DNA from: Phytopseudomonas daroniae
GTDB lineage: Bacteria; Pseudomonadota; Gammaproteobacteria; Pseudomonadales; Pseudomonadaceae
Reading direction: 5' to 3'
DNA length: 64,000 nucleotides
NCBI RefSeq assembly: GCF_004327285.1
Contig: NZ_QJUI01000010.1
Location: 62,001-126,000 of the forward strand
Position numbers and translations under genes: made by a program. The first letter of the stretch is position 1, and every line of letters begins with the position of its first letter. Below, in pieces: positions 1 to 8,362 of the stretch. A model generated the notes under the pieces. It saw only the letters and a list, made by a program, of their open reading frames with translations. It was not told the origin of the DNA and did no database searches.

Positions 1-84
1 GCCTTGAGGAAGACCGCCGCCGAGCATTTCATCCAGCCCTGGAACACCAGTGGCCAAATGGTTGATTGTCACTTTGGTGGTCAT
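1..84 (-). CDS. KaiC-like/RAD55-family ATPase, N-terminal fragment
   Basis: Only the first 28 codons are in the window; the gene runs off the left edge. The translation opens MTTKVTINHLATGVPGLDEM and continues into LGGGLPQG. A leading T-G-v-pGLDem-LgGGlP stretch is the usual start of KaiC-type RecA-fold ATPases, just ahead of the Walker A motif. The ATG at 84 shares an ATGA with the stop of the upstream gene, so the two are probably translated together. In non-cyanobacteria such proteins act in signalling and not in a clock. The family call rests on this short stretch only. Confidence 0.6.
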   Translation of the reverse strand, partial: MTTKVTINHLATGVPGLDEMLGGGLPQG

Positions 85-539
85 CGGGAAGTACCCTGCG
101 CTTGGAGGGCACTTAGCGGAGCGTCAAACACTGCATCGAGCAAACGAGCGGTGAGCGATACGCCAATCAGCGTGGTCAGCAATTGGTAGAGCGTCCTCAG
201 CAGTTGCTCGCCAAAAAGCAGGGCCTCCTCCTGAGTGCGCGTCTCGATAAGGGAGATGAGGCGTGAGTAATCCGTCTGATCCGACACGCTGCCTAGAGCG
301 TCAACAATATCTGGATAGCTAGGCTCACAGAGATGAAGACTACGACGAAATAGTGCCGTAACGCCTTTGCGGCCAATGATCGGCGCTAAAGCGGTGTCGA
401 TGGCTTGCAGCGTTGCAACAATCGCATCGGCGACCCGGGCGTGGTCAGCACCCTGGCCAACACGGTGCGCCAGCGAAAGCGCGATCTTGCTGCCTTCTTC
501 GCTTTCCGTGGGCATGGGGGGGTAGGTTCTTGTGGGCAC
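81..539 (-). CDS. Hypothetical protein coupled to the KaiC-like gene
   Basis: A 152-residue soluble protein with no signal peptide or membrane segment. I do not recognise a named domain. It looks mostly helical, with a central GRKGVTALFRRSLHL segment and a leucine-rich C-terminal half (residues about 105-135). Its stop overlaps the start of the KaiC-like ATPase by 4 bases (ATGA), which implies translational coupling and a shared pathway, possibly as a signalling partner. That role is inferred from position only. Confidence 0.6.
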   Translation of the reverse strand: MPTRTYPPMPTESEEGSKIALSLAHRVGQGADHARVADAIVATLQAIDTALAPIIGRKGVTALFRRSLHLCEPSYPDIVDALGSVSDQTDYSRLISLIETRTQEEALLFGEQLLRTLYQLLTTLIGVSLTARLLDAVFDAPLSALQAQGTSR

Positions 540-1005
540 AGGTGATCGTACACCCTATTGAGCGCACGAAAATTAATCTTTGAACTTATAATCGGTCTTG
601 TTGTTTCCCGAAAATGCGTAGCGCCCAGGAGTGGCTGACCGCGACCTGATCTGACACCACTTTTACCGCTGAGGGTAAGGTGTGTTGATCCAGCGAATAC
701 CGAAGATGAGCGCTAGCTCGCTCGGATCAGCCACACGCCTTGCTCAGATGCCAGTTGAGGCTGCCGCACTTCGCTCCACGATGAGCCGACCACATCTGGC
801 ATTACCCACGTCAATGACTGGAGGTGAGCATGCAAGCTCAGAGGACACGCTTTATCACCTTGAAAGCAAGATGACCGTGTGGCACCAGTGGTGGTACCTA
901 AATAGAATCTGTTACCGCTTCCTGAGGTACAGCAAGCAATTGCTCAAGGCCCCCAGAACGACTCGGGGGAGCCAATGGCTCCCCCGAGTGTTACAACATC
1001 GCGGA
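540..1005. other. Intergenic region with no convincing gene
   Basis: 466 bases between the hypothetical gene and the 3' end of deaD. Long plus-strand reading frames here run straight into the antisense of deaD and have no family resemblance. One detail stands out: a strong Shine-Dalgarno GGAGGTGA (820-827) precedes an ATG at 830 that opens only 14 codons, ending at 874. That could be a leader peptide or the start of a decayed gene such as an IS remnant. The deaD terminator hairpin lies at the right end. Confidence 0.4.
961..989 (-). terminator. Hairpin downstream of deaD
   Basis: A perfect 13-bp inverted repeat (ACTCGGGGGAGCC and its complement) around a 3-base loop, 17 bases past the deaD stop. 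The strong GC stem fits a transcript end. The minus-strand tail is not a clean U-run, so termination may be partial or the hairpin may protect the 3' end. Confidence 0.6.
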
Positions 1006-2694
1006 TCAGTCTTCGCGATAACGGCGCAGCTTCAGCGGCTTGCCGGCAACACGAGTGTCCTTGAGCTTGCTCAGCAGGCGCTCGAGGCCTTCTTCCGGCA
1101 GTTCCACCAGGCTGAAGCTCTCGCGGATCTGGATGCGGCCGATGGCCTCACGAGCCAGACCACCTTCGTTGAGGATGGCACCCAGCAGGTTCTTGGCAGC
1201 GATGCCATCACGCGCGCCCAGCGCGGTACGGCAACGTGCGCGGCCTTCGCCCAGCGGCATCGGCGCACGGCGCTCACGCAGTTCGCCACGCTCGGAGGAA
1301 CGCTCACCGCTGCGCTCGCCATCACGGCGCTCACGCGGAGCGCCACCAGCGCCCGGCACCAGTGGCTGCTCACGCTCGACGCTGGCCAGATCCAGAGGCT
1401 GACCATTGGTAGCCTTTTTCAGCAGCGCAGCAGCCAGGGCACGCGGGGTGCAGCCGATATCGGCGGTCAGGCGGTCGAGCAGCTCACCGTGGCTGGCTTC
1501 GGCATCGGCAACCAGTGGCGCCAGGCTGTTGGTCAGCTTCTTGATGCGTGCATCCAGAACCTGCTGGGCGTTGGGCAGCTTGACCTCACCGACCTTCTGC
1601 CCGGTAACGCGCTCGATCACCTGCAGCATGCGACGCTCACGCGGCGTTACCAGCAGCAGCGCACGACCTTCGCGACCGGCACGGCCGGTACGGCCGATAC
1701 GGTGCACGTAAGACTCCGGGTCGTACGGCATGTCGACGTTGAATACGTGGGTGATGCGCGGTACGTCGATACCACGGGCAGCGACGTCGGTGGCGACGAC
1801 GATGTCCAGACGGCCATCCTTGAGCGACTCGATCACGCGCTCGCGCTGGTTCTGGGCGATGTCACCGTTCAGCGCAGCAGCCTTGTAGCCCTTGGCTTCC
1901 AGCGCAGCGGCCAGATCCAGGGTCGCTTGCTTGGTACGTACGAAGGCGATCAGTGCGTCGAACTCTTCGACTTCCAGCAAACGCAGTACGGCGTTGGTCT
2001 TCTGATCGGCATGGATCATCAGATGCGCCTGTTCGATACGCGAGACAGTCTGGGTCTTGGCCGCGATCTTGACGTGCTGCGGATCGCGCAGGTGCTTTTC
2101 GGCGATGGCGCGGATCGAGTGCGGCAGAGTCGCGGAGAACAGCACGCTCTGGCGGCTGGCCGGCATGGCTTCGAAGATCACCTCGAGGTCATCCATGAAG
2201 CCCAGCTTGAGCATTTCGTCGGCTTCGTCGAGTACCAGGTACTGGATGGTCGACAGTACTTTCTCGTCGCGACGCAGGTGGTCGACCAGACGGCCTGGGG
2301 TGGCGACGATAACCTGTGCGCCCTGGCGAATGGCTTTCAGCTGCGGGCCCATCGGCGCACCGCCGTAGACGGCGACCACATTGAGACCGGGCATCTGCTT
2401 GGAATAGGTTTCGAAGGCGGTGGCCACCTGCAGGGCCAGCTCGCGGGTCGGCGCGAGAATCAGCGCCTGAGGCTCACGCTTGGCCGGATCGATCTTCGAC
2501 AGGATCGGCAGGGCGAACGCTGCGGTCTTGCCGGTACCGGTCTGGGCCTGGCCGATCATGTCCTGGCCAGCGAGAATCACTGGAATGGCCTGGGACTGGA
2601 TGGGCGAAGGCTCTTCGTAGCCGACGGCGATCAGCGCAGCGAGAATATTGGGGTGAAGTCCGAGTGCGGCGAAGCCGCCGATTTCCTGGGTCAT
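1006..2694 (-). CDS. deaD: DEAD-box ATP-dependent RNA helicase DeaD/CsdA-like
   Basis: A 562-residue cytoplasmic helicase that unwinds RNA in ribosome assembly, mRNA decay and cold adaptation. Motifs appear in order: Q motif GYEEPSPIQ (25-33), Walker A AQTGTGKT (50-57), PTREL (81-85), TPGR (131-134), DEAD (155-158), SAT (186-188), then ARGID and HRIGRTGR in the second RecA domain. A low-complexity stretch rich in R, E and G (about 445-490) is followed by a DbpA-type RNA-binding domain at the C-terminus. I chose the ATG at 2694 (MTQEIGGF) over an upstream in-frame start because the family begins close to this point. A long untranslated leader lies upstream. Family is certain; DeaD as against another DEAD-box paralogue is likely. 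Confidence 0.93.
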   Translation of the reverse strand: MTQEIGGFAALGLHPNILAALIAVGYEEPSPIQSQAIPVILAGQDMIGQAQTGTGKTAAFALPILSKIDPAKREPQALILAPTRELALQVATAFETYSKQMPGLNVVAVYGGAPMGPQLKAIRQGAQVIVATPGRLVDHLRRDEKVLSTIQYLVLDEADEMLKLGFMDDLEVIFEAMPASRQSVLFSATLPHSIRAIAEKHLRDPQHVKIAAKTQTVSRIEQAHLMIHADQKTNAVLRLLEVEEFDALIAFVRTKQATLDLAAALEAKGYKAAALNGDIAQNQRERVIESLKDGRLDIVVATDVAARGIDVPRITHVFNVDMPYDPESYVHRIGRTGRAGREGRALLLVTPRERRMLQVIERVTGQKVGEVKLPNAQQVLDARIKKLTNSLAPLVADAEASHGELLDRLTADIGCTPRALAAALLKKATNGQPLDLASVEREQPLVPGAGGAPRERRDGERSGERSSERGELRERRAPMPLGEGRARCRTALGARDGIAAKNLLGAILNEGGLAREAIGRIQIRESFSLVELPEEGLERLLSKLKDTRVAGKPLKLRRYRED

Positions 2695-3029
2695 GGGTCT
2701 GCCTCTAGTGCATCCGCAAAGACCCATGTTCCAAAGCTGCGCATGCCATGTAGGACCTTGTGGGTCACCCTGGCAGCCTGGTCGGCGGGGATTTGCGAAA
2801 ACGTGGTGAAAAATGAATCGTCAAGATAGCCCGCTTGGCGGACTGGCTGCCGAAAATAGCTTCCGGGCGAGTTGCACTACTTGAACGTGGCCATGAATTG
2901 GCCGGCGCGCACTATACCGGAATATCCAGGTGCATGTACGGTTTTTCAAACAAAAAAACCATCGAACTGCCATATGACAGCCCACCCGCGGCGTTGTGCC
3001 GCGGTTCTGCCGGCTGCCTGATCGATCGG
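2695..3029. promoter_or_regulatory. deaD leader and promoter region
   Basis: 335 bases with no gene. On the minus strand a good -10 element TATAGT (2916-2911) lies about 215 bases upstream of the deaD start. The hexamer 17 bases further up (GTACAT) is a weak -35. If used, it gives a long 5' leader, as known for csdA/deaD mRNAs that regulate themselves in the cold. A GC hairpin CCGCGGC-GTTGT-GCCGCGG (2986-3004) lies next to the 3' end of the following gene and may be its terminator, although it has no U-run. Confidence 0.4.
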
Positions 3030-3428
3030 TCAGGCTCTGCTCGTCAGTTGCGCCTCGATCGCTGCCTTGTCGACCACCGACCAGACTTCAGCGATCTTGC
3101 CGGCGCGGAACGCGTAGAACACGTTCTCGCTGAAGGAAACCTTGCGGCCATTCACCGGCAGGTCGAGAAACCGGCCTTTCGGCGAGCAGTGAAAATCCAG
3201 GCGGCTGGCGATCATCGACTCTTCGCAGGTCAGCAAGAGGATGTTGAAGCGCAGATCGGGAATTTCGTGAAAGTCCCGCTCGAGCATCTCGCGGTAACCG
3301 GACAGACCCAGACGCCGACCATTGTGGATCGCATCGTCGTGAACGAAATCTCCCAGGCTCGGCCAATCCTGACGATTCAGGCAGTCGATATAGGCTCGAT
3401 ACACCGCGGGAAGATCTTGCTCGCTCAT
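3030..3428 (-). CDS. SnoaL-like / NTF2-fold protein
   Basis: 132 residues in the size range of SnoaL-like polyketide cyclases and ester cyclases. Typical features are an N-terminal helix with YIDCLNRQDW, then FVHDDAIHNGRRLGLSGYREML, and a C-terminal strand KIAEVWSVVDKAAIEAQ. These NTF2-fold proteins are small cone-shaped barrels, some catalytic and many of unknown function. The ATG at 3428 was taken in preference to an upstream in-frame extension that only reads through the antisense of intergenic DNA. No operon partner is evident; the neighbouring gene on the same strand starts 90 bases upstream. Confidence 0.75.
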   Translation of the reverse strand: MSEQDLPAVYRAYIDCLNRQDWPSLGDFVHDDAIHNGRRLGLSGYREMLERDFHEIPDLRFNILLLTCEESMIASRLDFHCSPKGRFLDLPVNGRKVSFSENVFYAFRAGKIAEVWSVVDKAAIEAQLTSRA

Positions 3429-3517
3429 GGCATTGCTCCGTCTGAATGGTCTCGGGGCTGTCGATGCTCCACCGTAGCCCCTAGGAAAGACATTGCAGAT
3501 GCCGGTTAATTCCGGCC

Positions 3518-4309
3518 TCAGCTGGCCATGCGTACGGCATCGATCAACGGCTGCAGCGAATAACCGAGCCGCGCCTGCAAGGCTGCGGCGCGGCGGCTCA
3601 CCGCCTCGCGGTCGAACTGCTGATCCAGCTCGGCGGGCACCAGCACCACCACGTTGCCCTCCACCACCGGGCACTCCCAGTAATGACGGTGATAGAGCCC
3701 GCGCAACAGCGCCGCGCCCAGGGGCTTGCCATCGTCACCGGCCCACTGATTGATGATCAGCCAGCCGCCCGGATTGAGCTTGGCGCGGCAATCATCGAGA
3801 AAGCGCCAGGCCAGATGGCCGACGCCAGGGCCGGTATCGGTATAGAGGTCGACGAAGATCAGATCCGCGGTTTCTGCGCTGGGCAGCAGCTCCATGGCGT
3901 CGCCGATGCGCACGGTCAGTCGCGGGTCGTCTTCCAGACCCAGGTATTCCATGGCCAGACGCGGCACGTCGGGGCGCAGCTCGATGGTCTCGACATCCTC
4001 GAGCGGCAGGAATTTCAGGCAGGCCTGGGTCAGGTTGCCGGCGCCGAGGCCAAGGAACAACGCCGTCTCCGGCGCTTCGTGACACAGCGCGCCAGCGAAC
4101 ATGGCGCGGGTGTAGTCGTATTCCAGCCAGCTCGGATCCTCGGTGAACACGCAGCTCTGCTCGATCGACTCACCAAACTCGAGAAAACGGTATTCGCCGA
4201 TTTCCACCACGCGGATCACGCCGAAGGCATCGTGCACCTCGGCCAGTACCACTTCGTCCTTCATTTCCTCCACCGGAGGCAAGCCAGGCATGCGCAGATT
4301 CTCCACCAT
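3518..4309 (-). CDS. Spermidine-synthase-like SAM-binding protein
   Basis: 263 residues with the polyamine-synthase methyltransferase fold. The SAM or dcSAM-binding glycine loop reads [12 protein letters not shown] (about 84-95), followed by the acidic ribose-binding region [11 protein letters not shown] and the acidic motif [12 protein letters not shown]. True spermidine synthases have a GGGDG loop and a conserved active-site Asp-Tyr set. Here the loop is GLGAGN, so putrescine aminopropyltransferase activity is doubtful and a different acceptor is likely. ATGs exist at residues 1, 7 and 16; the first gives the fullest N-terminus. It runs divergently from the DAHP synthase gene. Confidence 0.75.
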   Translation of the reverse strand: MVENLRMPGLPPVEEMKDEVVLAEVHDAFGVIRVVEIGEYRFLEFGESIEQSCVFTEDPSWLEYDYTRAMFAGALCHEAPETALFLGLGAGNLTQACLKFLPLEDVETIELRPDVPRLAMEYLGLEDDPRLTVRIGDAMELLPSAETADLIFVDLYTDTGPGVGHLAWRFLDDCRAKLNPGGWLIINQWAGDDGKPLGAALLRGLYHRHYWECPVVEGNVVVLVPAELDQQFDREAVSRRAAALQARLGYSLQPLIDAVRMAS

Positions 4310-4460
4310 CGCGTCCCCGGCTCAGGCCGGGCTGGTGCCGATTGTCGATGATGCAACGCACTCAGGTCACGCGCTAAATGCCCGGCAATACCGCAACAGG
4401 TATGCCTTGGTGCGCACGGTGATCGGTTACCATGGCCGATCATCAATAAGAGATGTCGCC

Positions 4461-5807
4461 ATGAGTCAGCCCTGGAGCCCCGATAGCTGGAGAAGCAAGC
4501 CGATCCAGCAACAACCTCTCTACCCGGATTCCGCGCGGCTGAGCCAGGTCGAGCAGACCCTGGCCGGTTTTCCGCCGCTGGTGTTCGCCGGTGAAGCGCG
4601 GGAGCTGCGCAAGCAGTTCGCCGAGGTCACCCAGGGCCGAGCGTTCCTGCTGCAGGGCGGCGACTGTGCGGAAAGCTTCGCCGAGTTCAGCGCCGCGAAG
4701 ATCCGCGATACCTTCAAGGTGCTGCTGCAAATGGCCATCGTCATGACCTTCGCGGCCGGCTGCCCGGTGGTGAAGGTCGGGCGCATGGCCGGGCAGTTCG
4801 CCAAACCGCGTTCTGCCAATGACGAGACCATCGACGGCATCACCCTGCCCGCCTACCGCGGCGATATCGTCAACGGCATCGGCTTCGATCCGGCCAGTCG
4901 TGCGCCCGACCCGCAACGTCTGTTGCAGGCCTATCACCAGTCGACCGCCTCGCTGAATCTGCTGCGTGCCTTCGCCCAGGGTGGTTTCGCCGATCTGCAT
5001 CAGGTGCATCAGTGGAACCTGGACTTCATCGCCAATTCGGCACTGGCGCAGAAGTACCACCAGTTGGCCGACCGCATCGACGAAACCCTGGCATTCATGC
5101 GTGCCTGCGGCATGGACGGCGCCGCTCAGGTTCGCGAGACCAGCTTCTTCACCGCCCACGAAGCCTTGTTGCTCAACTATGAAGAAGCCTTCGTGCGGCG
5201 TGACAGCCTCACCGGTGGTTTCTACGACTGCTCGGCACACATGCTGTGGATCGGTGACCGCACCCGCCAGGTGGACGGCGCCCATGTCGAGTTCCTGCGC
5301 GGGGTAGGCAACCCCATCGGCGTGAAGGTCGGCCCGAGCATGACCGACGAGGATCTGATCCGCCTGATCGACATCCTCAACCCGGACAACGATCCGGGCC
5401 GCCTCAATCTGATCGTGCGCATGGGGGCCGACAAGGTCGAAGCCGGCCTGCCGCGACTGATCCGCACCGTACAGCGCGAAGGTCGCAATGTGCTGTGGAG
5501 CAGCGACCCCATGCACGGCAACACCATCAAGGCGTCGAGCGGTTACAAGACCCGCGATTTCGCGCAGATTCTTGCCGAAGTCCGGCAGTTCTTCGCCGTG
5601 CATCATGCCGAGGGCAGCTACGCGGGCGGTATCCATATCGAAATGACCGGTCAGGACGTCACCGAATGCATCGGCGGCGCCAAACCGATCACCGAAGACG
5701 GCCTCTCGGATCGCTACCACACCCACTGCGACCCGCGGATGAATGCCGATCAGTCTCTGGAGCTGGCCTTCATGATTGCCGAAACCCTGAAGCAGGTACG
5801 CCGCTAG
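4461..5807 (+). CDS. Type II 3-deoxy-7-phosphoheptulonate synthase
   Basis: 448 residues. Catalyses the first step of the shikimate pathway: phosphoenolpyruvate plus erythrose 4-phosphate to DAHP. It belongs to the plant/Mycobacterium-like type II class and not the E. coli AroF/G/H class. Diagnostic stretches include [33 protein letters not shown] and [18 protein letters not shown] near the C-terminus. P. aeruginosa has two type II enzymes, PhzC and the housekeeping PA2843; the deaD-proximal context here matches PA2843. The ATG at 4461 ([10 protein letters not shown]) is preferred over a longer reading frame that overlaps the divergent gene. No N-terminal regulatory extension of the mycobacterial kind is seen. 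Confidence 0.93.
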   Translation: MSQPWSPDSWRSKPIQQQPLYPDSARLSQVEQTLAGFPPLVFAGEARELRKQFAEVTQGRAFLLQGGDCAESFAEFSAAKIRDTFKVLLQMAIVMTFAAGCPVVKVGRMAGQFAKPRSANDETIDGITLPAYRGDIVNGIGFDPASRAPDPQRLLQAYHQSTASLNLLRAFAQGGFADLHQVHQWNLDFIANSALAQKYHQLADRIDETLAFMRACGMDGAAQVRETSFFTAHEALLLNYEEAFVRRDSLTGGFYDCSAHMLWIGDRTRQVDGAHVEFLRGVGNPIGVKVGPSMTDEDLIRLIDILNPDNDPGRLNLIVRMGADKVEAGLPRLIRTVQREGRNVLWSSDPMHGNTIKASSGYKTRDFAQILAEVRQFFAVHHAEGSYAGGIHIEMTGQDVTECIGGAKPITEDGLSDRYHTHCDPRMNADQSLELAFMIAETLKQVRR

Positions 5808-5926
5808 GAAGTGGCAGGTTCTGCCCGGCTTTAACCTGAACCAAGGCAACCGACAAACGGTCTTCCGTTCAGAGACGATCGACACTGATCGCGTGAAGTC
5901 TCACCTATCCATAGAAGGAGTCGCAC

Positions 5927-6094
5927 ATGCCCTGGTATGCCTGGTTGATCCTGATTGTGGCGATCGGCTCCATCGTCGGCGGCCTGTTCATGCTGCGTGA
6001 TACGGCGAAGAAACTGCCGCTGAGCGAAGAACAGTTGAAACGCATCCACGAGCGCAATATCGAGCAGGATGCCAAGGACGCTCAAGATCGCTGA
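5927..6094 (+). CDS. Small DUF2897-type membrane protein
   Basis: 55 residues, too short for usual ORF cut-offs. An AGAAGGAG ribosome-binding site (5912-5919) precedes the ATG at 5927. The product starts MPWYAWLILIVAIGSIVGGL, one membrane span, then a charged helical tail (KKLPLSEEQLKRIHERN). This architecture and length match the DUF2897 family found beside the type II DAHP synthase in pseudomonads. It is probably an inner-membrane single-pass protein; its function is unknown. Confidence 0.8.
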   Translation: MPWYAWLILIVAIGSIVGGLFMLRDTAKKLPLSEEQLKRIHERNIEQDAKDAQDR

Positions 6095-6127
6095 TCGCTC
6101 CCAAGCGCTGTAAACTGCGCCTCTGTT

Positions 6128-6283
6128 GGGCACGTCTAAAAACGTCGGCGAGGCAGTCAGCGCAAGGCAAAAACAGGCGAGAAAGCGCAGTTTACGAGTT
6201 GTAAATGAGCATTTTGATTGGACTCGCACACGAGCCTGTTTTTAACGCAGCGATGACAACGTAGGTAGTTTTTAGAGGTGCCC
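6128..6283 (+). repeat. MITE-like palindromic repeat, copy 1
   Basis: 156 bases bounded by imperfect terminal inverted repeats: GGGCACGTCTAAAAAC on the left, and a right end whose complement is GGGCACCTCTAAAAAC. The core (AAAACAGGCGAGAAAGCGCAG ... GAGCCTGTTTTTAACGC) is shared with the copies at 23997-24117 and 41590-41727. No coding capacity. It ends just before the ribosome-binding site of the CPBP protease, so it forms that gene's upstream region. A lone half-end of the same type is at 7678. Confidence 0.8.
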
Positions 6284-6298
6284 TGCTCAGGAGGCGCA

Positions 6299-7054
6299 AT
6301 GCCCTTACCTCCCCGACTGCTGCTGCCTCTCTTCCCCCTCGCCGCTGGCGTGGCCCTGGGTTTCATTGAGCCTATGGGGTTGCTCGTCGCCTGCCTGTTC
6401 ATCGCTCTAGTGCTCGCTCCGATACGGTTGCCCGCATGGCTTTGGTACGGCCTGGTCATAGTCGCCAGCCTGCTGCTGGCGGCGCATCGGCTGCCCGGCT
6501 TCGAGCCTTGGGTACTTGTGGCGCCCGAGCGGATCAGCGCCGACGCGCCGCCCTACCTTCTGCGGCTGTCGTGGGACAAGCTACTGGTGGGCTGCGCCCT
6601 GCTCGCCTGGTGGCTTGGGCAATCCCCAAGACCGACAGACACGTCGATACTGGCCGTACCGGTGTTCGCCCTGACACTGATCGCGGTGCCCGGCCTGGCA
6701 CTGCTACTGGGAGTCGTGGCCTGGCAACCGAAGTGGCCAGAGATGCTCTGGCCCTGGCTGGTCATCAATCTGGGCGTAGCCGTGCTGGCAGAGGAATTGC
6801 TGTTCCGTGGCCTGCTGCAACCGCGCCTGGTCGAGTGGCTCGGCACCTGGCCGGGGATTCTCTGCGGCGCCCTGCTGTTCGGTGCCGCACACATTCCGTT
6901 CAGTCCATGGTTCGCGGTAGTGGCGACCGTCGCCGGGATCGGCTACGGCCTGGCCTTCCACCTAACCGGGCGACTGAGTGTCGCCATTGCTCTGCACGGC
7001 CTGGTCAATCTGCTGCACTTCACCATGTTGAGCTATCCGCTGCGGATTGCCTGA
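6299..7054 (+). CDS. CPBP-family intramembrane glutamic endopeptidase
   Basis: 251 residues, several hydrophobic spans. The CPBP (CAAX protease/bacteriocin-processing, Abi) signature is complete: EELLFRG (the EExxxR motif), then LLFGAAHIPFS (FxxxH) and LHGLVNLLHF (HxxxN/B). Members cleave membrane substrates; in bacteria the substrates are mostly unknown. The ATG at 6299 follows CAGGAGG (6288-6294); an upstream GTG at 6278 lies inside the repeat and is rejected. It is downstream of, and may be read with, the small DUF2897 gene, with a MITE-like repeat inserted between them. Confidence 0.85.
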   Translation: MPLPPRLLLPLFPLAAGVALGFIEPMGLLVACLFIALVLAPIRLPAWLWYGLVIVASLLLAAHRLPGFEPWVLVAPERISADAPPYLLRLSWDKLLVGCALLAWWLGQSPRPTDTSILAVPVFALTLIAVPGLALLLGVVAWQPKWPEMLWPWLVINLGVAVLAEELLFRGLLQPRLVEWLGTWPGILCGALLFGAAHIPFSPWFAVVATVAGIGYGLAFHLTGRLSVAIALHGLVNLLHFTMLSYPLRIA

Positions 7055-7142
7055 ACATCCTGGAAGGCCATGGATTCATGGAAAGTGGAGATTAAAACGT
7101 CAGGACGGCGGCTCGCGCCTCAACCAGGAGCGGTATTCACCC

Positions 7143-7646
7143 TTAACGTCGGAATTCGAATTGCAGCTCGGCGCCTTCGATCGAATCCCAATAGTCATCG
7201 CCGGTCTCCCCAGTGATCAGCTTGCCGCTGAGCTGGAAAGGGTTGAGCGAGGGTTTCTTCTCCTCGAAGAACGACGGCAGGATTGGTGCCAGGCCATCTT
7301 TGGCCGCCTGGTCTTCGGCCTCGAGCTTAGCGGCCAACTCCGGCGGCAGGCTCAGATCCAGCTTGGTCTTGGGCGGCGCCTGTACCACCTTCTGCGGTTT
7401 CTTCTCCGCCTTGGCACGCTCTACCGCCTTATCAGGTGCTGCCTTTCGCGGTACCGGCGGCTGCGATTTCGGTGCGCTCTCCTCGACGGGCGCGGGCGCC
7501 TTGGCAGGCGGCTCGACCGGGTTGGCGGGCTCACGGGTTACCACTGCCGGCTCACTGTTCTTGCGCGGCACATCCCCGCCCCGCTCATCGGAGCCACAGG
7601 CGCTCAACAGAAACGCGAAAAGTATTGGCAGTAGGTAACGCATCAT
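7143..7646 (-). CDS. Proline/lysine-rich lipoprotein
   Basis: 167 residues. The N-terminus MMRYLLPILFAFLLSAC is a lipoprotein signal with the lipobox LSAC (lipidated Cys17). A low-complexity linker rich in P, A, K and E spans roughly residues 25-95, suitable for crossing the periplasm. A conserved-looking C-terminal part (LDLSLPPELAAKL ... GDDYWDSIEGAELQFEFRR) follows. I do not recognise the family. It stands alone between the convergent CPBP gene and the anti-sigma gene. Confidence 0.75.
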   Translation of the reverse strand: MMRYLLPILFAFLLSACGSDERGGDVPRKNSEPAVVTREPANPVEPPAKAPAPVEESAPKSQPPVPRKAAPDKAVERAKAEKKPQKVVQAPPKTKLDLSLPPELAAKLEAEDQAAKDGLAPILPSFFEEKKPSLNPFQLSGKLITGETGDDYWDSIEGAELQFEFRR

Positions 7647-7677
7647 GATCGGGGCAGCTCACGCAATTGCGGCTAAA

Positions 7678-7690
7678 GGGCACCTCTAAA
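7678..7690. repeat. Solo end of the MITE-like repeat
   Basis: GGGCACCTCTAAA is identical to the outer 13 bases of the right end of the element at 6128-6283. No partner end is seen nearby, so this is a remnant or a coincidental short match in the 125-base gap between the lipoprotein and the anti-sigma gene. Confidence 0.4.
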
Positions 7691-7771
7691 GGCGCATTCT
7701 AAAACGGCTGAAAAATAACGCCAGCGGGGCTGCCCGAATGGCAGCACCGCCTGTCGATCACCAGCATCGGC

Positions 7772-8362
7772 TCAGGGCCCGGGCAAACGCCGCAACTCGG
7801 ACTCGATATCCAGATCCGGATATTGCGTCTGCAAACGCTCAACCCGCTGTTCAGCCTCTTCGCCCTCACCTCGCGCACGTAGATCGGCGATTTCGCGCAG
7901 GGCCTCCACAACCTCATTGTGCAGCGGCGCCGTCTTGGCGGCCATGCGCGCGACGATCTTCGGCGCTTCGGCAGCTTCGGCCATCGCAGAGCTCGGCATG
8001 GCCTCCTGGGGGGAGTGCAACGCCATCGGTGCCGGCGCCTGGCGCGTCATGGCCGCGGGTGGCGCGTCATAACTTGGTGGCACCCGCTCCAGGGTTTTCA
8101 GGCTCAGGCCAAGCCCCAGCCCAAGCACGGCAAGGCACCCGAAGGCTGCCGACCAGCGCCCACGCCCGGAAGCGCCAGCCAGCCAGTTCTGCAGCCGCTG
8201 CCAGGCACTCTCCGTCTGGGGCCTACGCGCCGCCGCAGCCTCAGTTGCAGCCGCCAGAATACGGGCATCCAGCGCCGCCGATGGTTGCTCGCGCTTGTGC
8301 TCACGCACGTGCCGCAGCAGATACTCGTCGTCTCGCTCGAGATCGTGCGGATGATCGTTCAT
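7772..8362 (-). CDS. Probable anti-sigma factor
   Basis: 196 residues with a single membrane span (about residues 70-90, AAFGCLAVLGLGLGLSL) between a charged cytoplasmic N-terminus and a periplasmic C-terminus that ends in a helical stretch (VEALREIADLRARGEGEEAEQRVERL). It directly follows an ECF sigma gene with an ATGA overlap. That position and topology fit a membrane anti-sigma factor. I do not see a clear zinc HxxxCxxC anti-sigma motif, so the role is inferred from context. Confidence 0.65.
   Translation of the reverse strand: MNDHPHDLERDDEYLLRHVREHKREQPSAALDARILAAATEAAAARRPQTESAWQRLQNWLAGASGRGRWSAAFGCLAVLGLGLGLSLKTLERVPPSYDAPPAAMTRQAPAPMALHSPQEAMPSSAMAEAAEAPKIVARMAAKTAPLHNEVVEALREIADLRARGEGEEAEQRVERLQTQYPDLDIESELRRLPGP

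Noticed and set aside
682..2829. 715-codon plus-strand reading frame opposite deaD
   Set aside because: It is the antisense of a clear DEAD-box helicase in GC-rich DNA, with no family resemblance of its own.
3518..4309. Genuine spermidine synthase SpeE
   Set aside because: The GGGDG substrate loop is not present, and no speD or other polyamine gene is adjacent.
4443..5885. 480-codon minus-strand frame opposite the type II DAHP synthase
   Set aside because: Shadow frame; composition is the antisense of a well-conserved enzyme.
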